The notes under the pieces were generated by a model. The model did no database searches, was not told the DNA's origin, and saw only the letters and a list, made by a program, of their open reading frames with translations. Shown piece by piece: positions 1 through 5,034 of a stretch of 5,842 bases of DNA. Made by a program: the position numbers and the translations under genes. The number at the start of each line of letters is the position of its first letter. The first letter of the stretch is position 1. The DNA is from 1-14-0-10-45-29 sp964532715 (GTDB lineage Archaea; Micrarchaeota; Micrarchaeia; Anstonellales; Anstonellaceae): assembly GCA_964532715.1 (NCBI GenBank), contig CAZHIX010000058.1:1-5842 (forward strand), read 5' to 3'.

Positions 1-80
1 TCACGCGCACATCAACTCACGCGCACATCAACTCACGCGCACATCAACTCACGCGCACATCAACTCACGCGAACACAAGT
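1..80. repeat. 16-bp tandem repeat array (minisatellite), cut by the left edge
   Basis: The unit TCACGCGCACATCAAC occurs four times without a mismatch or spacer (1-16, 17-32, 33-48, 49-64). A fifth, degenerate copy at 65-80 matches about 11 of 16 positions, which marks the array's right end; the left end lies outside the window. Each unit is 9/16 G+C, clearly richer than the surrounding DNA. It contains an 11-bp stretch of strictly alternating pyrimidine and purine (CACGCGCACAT), a composition known to favour Z-DNA under negative supercoiling. There are no unique spacers, so it is not a CRISPR array. The perfect identity of the units suggests recent expansion by slippage or unequal exchange. 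Whether it lies inside a coding region to the left cannot be decided here. Confidence 0.95.
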
Positions 81-160
81 GACAAGCGAGTTTTCTAATC
101 AGCTTGACAATGACAACAAATATCTAAATTAAACAGCAGATGCTAAAACAATAGACTACA

Positions 161-215
161 GTATATACGCAACAATAAAAAGACAATAAACACAACGATA
201 TATAGTAATATATAG
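161..215 (+). promoter_or_regulatory. probable promoter region of the Hef-like helicase gene
   Basis: The segment before the helicase start is very AT-rich and carries several TATA-like elements: TATATA at 162-167, an AATAAAA run near 174-180, and ATATATAG / ATATATAG at 198-205 and 208-215. TATATA at 162-167 or the A-rich run would place the transcript start roughly at 190-205 and give a short leader. The elements at 198-215 are too close to the ATG at 216, but would fit leaderless initiation at the in-frame ATG at 240. No Shine-Dalgarno sequence is visible. Which element is used cannot be decided by eye. Confidence 0.35.
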
Positions 216-1979
216 ATGATAAAACTCAAAGATATAGATATGCAACAGATGCAAACATACCTAAACCAAAGCGTTCCTACTGCGCGCACATATCAGTCCC
301 AGATAGCTAGCTCGGTGTTGGAAAATGGGTCAACACTCGTAGTTTTACCTACAGGTATGGGAAAAACATTAGTTGCACTTTTAGTTGCGGATGCAATTTT
401 GCAAAAAGGACGGGTATTATTTCTTGCACCTACACGCCCACTTGCGACACAACACGAAAAAACTTGTAGGGAGTGGCTTAATTTAAAATCAGAAGAGATT
501 GTTCTTGTTAGCGGGCTGATTAGTGCAAACAAACGACCACAGATATATGAGAAAAAACCAAAAGTGCTAATTTCAACACCACAGACAATTGCAAACGATT
601 TAGAGAAAAATAATTTGAAATTTGACTTTTCACTCGCTATTTTTGATGAGGCACATAGAGCAGTTGGAAAATACGCATATACAAAAGTCGCAAATGTGGC
701 AAAAGAAAAAAACGCGTTGATTTTGGCGCTTACGGCCTCTCCGGGAGGTCAAAAAAAGAAAATAGAGGAGATATTGCACGCACTTTACATAGAGAATGTG
801 CAGATAAGAACTGCAGACGATGAAGATGTAAAAAAATACATCAACCCCATTGAAATTGAGTGGGTAGAAGTTGATTTGCCACAAGAAATACTTGATATGA
901 AAAAAACGCTTGAATTGATGATTAATCAACAATCAACTACACTAAAAAAGATGGGTTATTTCGCTAAATTTAACAACAAGAAAGGTTTGTCTGAATTGAG
1001 GGCAAAAATTCTTGTGTCTAACTCAAATTTAAAATATTCTGCACTATCATATCATGCAACCTTATTTTCACTTGTACATATGCTTGAGCTTCTAGAAACG
1101 CAAGGGATTGAAGCACTTAGAAGATTTATTGCGAGAATAAAACAAAAGAATCAGAGTAAAGCACAGATAAGGATATTGCATGACCCAAGAATTGAGGCAC
1201 TTGAAAAAAAACTTGAGACTGCACAGGAACACCCAAAACTTGCAAAACTTGTGCAAATGATACAGAATAGACCAAAAAATGAGAAATTTATTGTATTTTC
1301 ACAATATAGAGATCAGGTTCAAATAATTGTAAGTGAGCTTGAAAAGTTTTCAATAGATGCAAAGGCATTTATGGGTAAAAAAGATGGAATAACACAAAAA
1401 ATGCAAGCAAAAATAATAGAGGAGTTTAGATCAGATAAATTCAATGTTTTGGTGGCTACATCTATAGGAGAAGAAGGATTAGATATACCGTCAGTAGATA
1501 ATGTGATATTTTTTGAACCAGTACCATCAGAGATTCGCACTATTCAAAGAAGAGGGAGAGCGGGTAGAGCAAAACTTGGTAGAATGTTTGGTTTAATTGC
1601 AAGAAAAACACGTGATCAAGCATTTTTTTGGTCATCAAAAAGAAAAGAAGAAAAAATGAAAAAAATAGTAAGTGCAATGTCTTCAAAAACGACTGGGATA
1701 AAACAGATAGAACAAAGTAAAATAAAACAAGAGTTATACATAAAAAAAGATGTAAAGAATGCAGATAAAAATATTGAGACCACAGAGTTAAAAAAAACAG
1801 ATAAAAAAGATGAAATGAAAAGTATAGAAAATGGTGAAAAGGATTTAGATAGAATAAAAAATAACAACACAGAGATAGATGAAGGAAAAGAAATAATAAA
1901 AAAAGAGCAAAAGAATAGTTTACCCAAAACAAAATATAGTAAACGGACAATTAAACAGACTAGGATACTTGACTTTTAG
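216..1979 (+). CDS. hef: Hef-type superfamily 2 helicase (helicase-only form), with a C-terminal PIP-box-like motif
   Basis: This is an ATP-dependent DNA helicase of the archaeal Hef/FANCM family, which acts on stalled or branched replication forks. Visible motifs are the Q-motif region (Y26-Q27), Walker A PTGMGKT (45-51), DEAH (144-147), TAS (173-175), motif IV-like VFSQYRDQ (360-367), motif V VATSIGEEGLDIP (413-425) and motif VI QRRGRAGR (444-451). A helical insertion at about 215-335 separates the two RecA domains, as in Hef. Full-length Hef proteins (roughly 750 residues) add an XPF/ERCC4 nuclease and HhH domains. Here the protein stops at 587, and residues 490-575 are a low-complexity Lys/Glu/Asp/Asn tail, probably disordered. 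The last seven residues, QTRILDF, fit the PCNA-binding pattern QxxIxxF. The ATG at 216 is the first of several in-frame starts (others at codons 9 and 12), and no Shine-Dalgarno supports any. The 3' end overlaps the convergent ATPase gene. Family assignment is firm; the symbol is by family and the in vivo role is inferred. Confidence 0.92.
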   Translation: MIKLKDIDMQQMQTYLNQSVPTARTYQSQIASSVLENGSTLVVLPTGMGKTLVALLVADAILQKGRVLFLAPTRPLATQHEKTCREWLNLKSEEIVLVSGLISANKRPQIYEKKPKVLISTPQTIANDLEKNNLKFDFSLAIFDEAHRAVGKYAYTKVANVAKEKNALILALTASPGGQKKKIEEILHALYIENVQIRTADDEDVKKYINPIEIEWVEVDLPQEILDMKKTLELMINQQSTTLKKMGYFAKFNNKKGLSELRAKILVSNSNLKYSALSYHATLFSLVHMLELLETQGIEALRRFIARIKQKNQSKAQIRILHDPRIEALEKKLETAQEHPKLAKLVQMIQNRPKNEKFIVFSQYRDQVQIIVSELEKFSIDAKAFMGKKDGITQKMQAKIIEEFRSDKFNVLVATSIGEEGLDIPSVDNVIFFEPVPSEIRTIQRRGRAGRAKLGRMFGLIARKTRDQAFFWSSKRKEEKMKKIVSAMSSKTTGIKQIEQSKIKQELYIKKDVKNADKNIETTELKKTDKKDEMKSIENGEKDLDRIKNNNTEIDEGKEIIKKEQKNSLPKTKYSKRTIKQTRILDF

Positions 1980-4704
1980 AATTGAATTTTGCAAAAATTA
2001 ATTTTCTGCACTCCCCCCAAACAATAATTAAAATACCTAAAGAGAATATAAGAGACCAGTCAAATACGTTTAGTGTAAGTGTGTGAAAATATATACCTAT
2101 TTCGGATATATACACTATTGAAATCTGAGCGATTAGAGTTAGTAATAAAGCAAAAAGAAGTATCTTGTTTGAAAAGAATTTATTAAATACTGACAAAGTA
2201 TATGAACGACAATTTAGTGCATTTGCAAGTTGTAATATTACAAACGTACAAAACGCCATGGTTTGCGCTTTGTAGGGTTGAGTCTTAAGATACGCATAAA
2301 AAACGATAAGAGTTAAGATTGCCATCAGAAAAGCAGAGATAAATATTGTCATCCATCTATCAATACTTAAAAGTGGTTTTTTTGGATTACGAGGTGGGAC
2401 TAACATAGAATCTTCTTTTGGCGGTTCTACCCCAAGAGCTAGCGCAGGGGGCCCATCCATTATAATATTTACCCAAAGAATTTGCAATGGAGTTAAGGGC
2501 AGACCAAGACCAAGTAATGGGGACGTAAACATCAGAGTTATTGCAGCGACGTTTGTAGTAAATTGAAAACGTACAAATGAAAGTATATTTGCAAATATTG
2601 AACGCCCATATTCTATTGCTTTTACCAAAGTGTTGAAATTATTATCAAGCAATATTAAATCAGATGCAGAACGCGCCACATCTGTTCCACCAACCCCCAT
2701 CGCAATTCCTATATCTGCTTTTTTTATTGATGGAGCATCGTTAACCCCATCTCCAGTTACTGCAACAATTTCGCCCACTTGTTGCAAAGCGTTTATTATT
2801 CTAAATTTGTGATCAGGGGTGGCTCTATAACAAAGAACAAGATTTTTCACTAATGCGCGCAAATCATAATCAGACATTTTTTCTATTTCATCCCCGCTAA
2901 TGATATTTTTTTTAGAGATAGTTATACCAATCTGATTTGCAATAGCACACGCAGTAAGTTGAGAATCCCCAGTTAACATTACAGTTCGTATACCTGCAGT
3001 GGTGCATGCAGAAATTGCATCATAAACTTGAGGACGAGGAGGATCAATTAAACCGATTAAACCAACCCAACACAGATTAGAAAATTTAGAATTATTTACG
3101 TCTTTTTTTAATATAGATTCTGCATAAGCAACCGCTAAAACACGAAGACCTTCTTTGGAGTATGACGTAAATGTTGAATTTATTTTTTGAATATCTTTTT
3201 TGTTGATTTTTCTAATTTTTGAATTTTCAAATATATATGTACAGTTTGACAAAACAGCTTCAGGAGCACCTTTCATATAAACAGAGTATTTTTTACTATT
3301 TTGTCTCACATTAATCATGTATTTTTTCTTATAATCAAATGGTTGCTCGCTAACAAGAACATTTTTTTCAAATAGAGCTTTTCTATTAACATTACAAAAG
3401 TCAGCCGATTCCAAAATTGCAATTTCAGTTGGATCTCCACGAGATTGCATTAGACCTTGCTTATCATTGTGCATCAAACTTGCAGACTTAGAAGCGAAAG
3501 GAACAAATGCAGAACAGCACATAGATGCACAAGAAAGTAAAAAATGAACAGAACATTCATATTCGTTTAATTTTTCTTTTTTTGAGTTTGAAGTTTTAGA
3601 TGGTGCCATTGAGGATTCAAATTTTAAATCGGATTTTTTAAAATCGATGAAGTTTGAATATAGTCGTAAAACTTCCATTTTGTTTTGAGTAATCGTTCCA
3701 GTTTTATCCGTACATATTACAGTAACAGAACCCATGGTTTCAACAGATTGCATCTTTCTTACAAGCGCATTTTGTTTTGCCATAGAATTTACTCCAATTG
3801 CAAGAGTAATTGCAAGAACAGTTGGAAGACCTTCTGGAACTGCCGCAACAAAAAGAGATATTGCAGATATGAACATATCTACAAAATCTTGACCACTAAG
3901 AAGACCGACCACAAAGAAGATTACTGCCAAAAACATTGCAATTCTTGCAACTTTATCGCCGATGTCATTTAGATTTTTAGCAAGTGGAGTTGGTACTGAT
4001 TTCACTTCAGATAAACGTTGTGCGATTTTACCAAACTCAGTTTTTTTTGCAGTTGCAAACACAATTGCAGTTGCATCTCCTTTTACAATTAAAGTACCTG
4101 CATATAAGATATTTCTACGACTTGCAAGAGGAGTTTTTTTAGTAAGAGTACAAGAAATTTTATTTACTGCATGAGATTCCCCACTAAGAGTTGATTGATC
4201 TACTTGAACTTGAGTACCATCAATTAATCTGCAATCGGCAGGAATTAAATCCCCGGAGGACAATAAAATTATATCCCCAGGAACTATGTGAGAAGCTTGA
4301 ACCTGGATTTGCTTTGAATCACGCAATACAGTTGCTTTTGGTGCAGAAAGTGCATAAAGAGCATTTAGAGATTGTTCTGCTTTAAATTCTTGTAAAAAAC
4401 CAAGAAATACGGAGATAAGAGCTGCAATAAAAATCCCAGTTCCATCTATATTATGACCAACAAAAAAAGCAAGTATAGATGAAAAAAGCAAAAGAACAGT
4501 GAGTGAATTAAATTGTCTGAAAAAAATATTAATCAGACCATCATGTTCGCGAACAAAAATTGTATTTTCCCCGTATTTTTTTAGCAAAGATTCGGCATAT
4601 ACCTGGCTTAGGCCTTTTTTTGAGCTGTTTAGTGCATTAAACATATCACGCTCGCTAATTGCATGGACAGGCGTTTCTACTGATATTTTGCCTAAATCTT
4701 GCAT
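1960..4704 (-). CDS. P-type (P2A-like) Ca2+/Mn2+-transporting ATPase, Pmr1/SPCA-like
   Basis: This membrane pump couples ATP hydrolysis to cation export. Its 914 residues show the full P2 architecture: N-terminal cation-ATPase domain (about 10-60); M1-M2 (about 68-105); actuator loop with SGES (174-177), where most relatives have TGES; M3-M4 with PEGLP (290-294); phosphorylation site CTDKTGT with D333; nucleotide-binding domain with KGAPE (478-482); hinge motifs MLTGD (576-580) and TGDGVNDAP (650-658); and M5-M10 (about 703-897). Compared with SERCA, site II is kept (E291 in M4; N746 and D750 in M6, within MDGPPALALGVEP). Site I is reduced: the M5 glutamate is Ala721 in TTNVAA, and the M8 glutamate is Gln825. 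MDGPPA and the loss of site I are as in Pmr1/SPCA, so one Ca2+ or Mn2+ per cycle is inferred; the metal is not proven. The ATG at 4704 gives the family N-terminus with no Shine-Dalgarno, and a TATA-like element about 24 bp upstream suggests leaderless translation. The gene ends 20 bp inside the opposing helicase gene. Confidence 0.95.
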   Translation of the reverse strand: MQDLGKISVETPVHAISERDMFNALNSSKKGLSQVYAESLLKKYGENTIFVREHDGLINIFFRQFNSLTVLLLFSSILAFFVGHNIDGTGIFIAALISVFLGFLQEFKAEQSLNALYALSAPKATVLRDSKQIQVQASHIVPGDIILLSSGDLIPADCRLIDGTQVQVDQSTLSGESHAVNKISCTLTKKTPLASRRNILYAGTLIVKGDATAIVFATAKKTEFGKIAQRLSEVKSVPTPLAKNLNDIGDKVARIAMFLAVIFFVVGLLSGQDFVDMFISAISLFVAAVPEGLPTVLAITLAIGVNSMAKQNALVRKMQSVETMGSVTVICTDKTGTITQNKMEVLRLYSNFIDFKKSDLKFESSMAPSKTSNSKKEKLNEYECSVHFLLSCASMCCSAFVPFASKSASLMHNDKQGLMQSRGDPTEIAILESADFCNVNRKALFEKNVLVSEQPFDYKKKYMINVRQNSKKYSVYMKGAPEAVLSNCTYIFENSKIRKINKKDIQKINSTFTSYSKEGLRVLAVAYAESILKKDVNNSKFSNLCWVGLIGLIDPPRPQVYDAISACTTAGIRTVMLTGDSQLTACAIANQIGITISKKNIISGDEIEKMSDYDLRALVKNLVLCYRATPDHKFRIINALQQVGEIVAVTGDGVNDAPSIKKADIGIAMGVGGTDVARSASDLILLDNNFNTLVKAIEYGRSIFANILSFVRFQFTTNVAAITLMFTSPLLGLGLPLTPLQILWVNIIMDGPPALALGVEPPKEDSMLVPPRNPKKPLLSIDRWMTIFISAFLMAILTLIVFYAYLKTQPYKAQTMAFCTFVILQLANALNCRSYTLSVFNKFFSNKILLFALLLTLIAQISIVYISEIGIYFHTLTLNVFDWSLIFSLGILIIVWGECRKLIFAKFNSKSQVS
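1985..2005 (+). terminator. weak candidate terminator of the helicase gene
   Basis: Directly after the helicase stop codon, + strand DNA has an AT palindrome (AAAATTAATTTT, 1994-2005, self-complementary) preceded by AATTTTGCAAAAATT, with runs of four T on the + strand. Such oligo-T clusters can stop archaeal RNA polymerase, but the runs are short. The segment also encodes the end of the ATPase on the other strand, so the dyad may be chance AT richness. Confidence 0.25.
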
Positions 4705-4720
4705 AAAAAATTAACATGGA

Positions 4721-4733
4721 TATAGTTTTTAAG
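4721..4733 (-). promoter_or_regulatory. probable TATA box of the P-type ATPase gene
   Basis: Read on the minus strand, the element is CTTAAAAACTATA. Its centre lies about 24 bp before the A of the ATPase ATG at 4704. Archaeal TATA boxes sit about 26 bp before the transcription start, so the RNA would begin at or next to the start codon. This agrees with the lack of any Shine-Dalgarno sequence. The word CTTGCACTT directly overlaps the upstream side, where the B recognition element would be. This is a sequence-based inference only. Confidence 0.5.
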
Positions 4734-4873
4734 TGCAAGTATGAGGAAGTGCTAGGGTGTTGCGTTTTATCTCTGAGCCACCCTTTTTTTGGAAAACAAC
4801 AATTTTTGCACAAATTCACGAATTGAACTTGACTAAATTTTGCATTTAATTATGCAACGCCCTAAAGTGCAAG
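4731..4873 (-). repeat. three dispersed AAGTGC(A/T)AG words upstream of the ATPase gene (candidate operator sites)
   Basis: On the plus strand, AAGTGCAAG occurs at 4731-4739 and 4865-4873, and AAGTGCTAG at 4747-4755. All have the same orientation. The first abuts the presumed ATPase TATA box and the second starts 16 bp further upstream. The second and third sit just outside the two arms of the 4753-4864 inverted repeat. Position and spacing suggest binding sites for a regulator of the pump gene, perhaps metal-responsive; no such regulator is visible in the window. Confidence 0.35.
4753..4864 (-). other. inverted repeat with alternative internal hairpins (possible structured RNA or protein-binding element)
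   Basis: TAGGGTGTTGC (4753-4763) pairs with GCAACGCCCTA (4854-4864): 11 bp, all Watson-Crick except one G-U, with a 90-nt loop. Both arms also have local partners. AGGGTG (4754-4759) pairs perfectly with CACCCT (4779-4784), which on the plus strand is followed by a run of seven T (4784-4790). TTGCAT (4840-4845) pairs with ATGCAA (4852-4857) around a 6-nt loop. The long-range and local pairings exclude one another, as in RNA switches. If the ATPase mRNA is leaderless, however, the element lies upstream of its promoter and would act as DNA or as a separate small RNA. No known riboswitch class is recognised. Confidence 0.4.
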
Positions 4874-4928
4874 AAAAACATTACTGCAAAACGTAGAGTA
4901 AGAATCGCACAATAAACAGCACGTGAAC

Positions 4929-4969
4929 AAAAAAGTAAAACAAATAAGCTTAGAAAAAACACCAAAAAA
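4929..4969 (-). terminator. oligo-T terminator cluster downstream of ftsZ
   Basis: On the minus strand, three runs of six T (opposite A-runs at 4929-4934, 4954-4959 and 4964-4969) begin about 65 nt after the ftsZ stop codon. Archaeal RNA polymerase is known to terminate at clustered oligo-T tracts without a hairpin. This placement would end the ftsZ transcript before the ATPase promoter and separate the two same-strand genes. The rest of the 4705-5034 gap has no convincing gene; its other contents are listed in the neighbouring entries. Confidence 0.5.
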
Positions 4970-5006
4970 CTAATGCAATGTGACTACTGAGTACACAAGA
5001 TAAAAT

Positions 5007-5024
5007 ACTGCATTAACTGCATTA
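5007..5024. repeat. tandem duplication of the 9-mer ACTGCATTA
   Basis: ACTGCATTA at 5007-5015 is repeated exactly at 5016-5024, ten bases beyond the ftsZ stop codon on its 3' side. Each copy contains TGCA, the tetranucleotide that is dense throughout this gap. It may be simple slippage or a pair of binding sites in the ftsZ 3' untranslated region. Confidence 0.8.
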
Positions 5025-5034
5025 TACACGAAAA

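Noticed and set aside
1..80. CRISPR array
   Set aside because: The repeats are directly abutting with no spacers, and the unit is only 16 bp.
283..291. CGCGCACAT inside the helicase gene, identical to 9 bp of the tandem repeat core
   Set aside because: The similarity stops on both sides and the bases encode ordinary helicase residues. A 9-bp match is weak evidence.
630..932. Minus-strand ORFs inside the helicase gene (also 293-532, 1319-1540, 1540-1950, 1616-1927)
   Set aside because: Antisense shadows of a well-supported helicase frame. The long Phe/Leu-rich ones simply mirror its Lys-rich A-tracts.
3685..4385. Plus-strand ORFs within the ATPase gene (also 2630-2812 and 4499-4714) and within ftsZ (5123-5338, 5378-5587)
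   Set aside because: Their antisense frames encode conserved ATPase and FtsZ motifs; the ORFs themselves show no recognisable domain or start signal.
4741..4776. Possible C/D box sRNA: ATGAGGA (4741-4747, box C-like) and CTGA (4773-4776, box D-like)
   Set aside because: Box C has a mismatch in the k-turn core, the C-D distance is too short for a normal archaeal C/D sRNA with D'/C' boxes, and no terminal stem is seen.
4716..4826. 36-codon plus-strand ORF starting ATG GAT ATA, divergent from the ATPase gene
   Set aside because: Short, with no ribosome site or placed TATA box, no recognisable domain, and it runs across the hairpin and T7 run. It is not distinguishable from chance.
4705..5034. 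tRNA or yybP-ykoY-type Mn2+ riboswitch in the gap before the ATPase
   Set aside because: No cloverleaf or T-loop sequence is visible, and GGGTGGCTCAGAG on the minus strand does not match the conserved riboswitch core. Only the generic inverted repeats can be supported.
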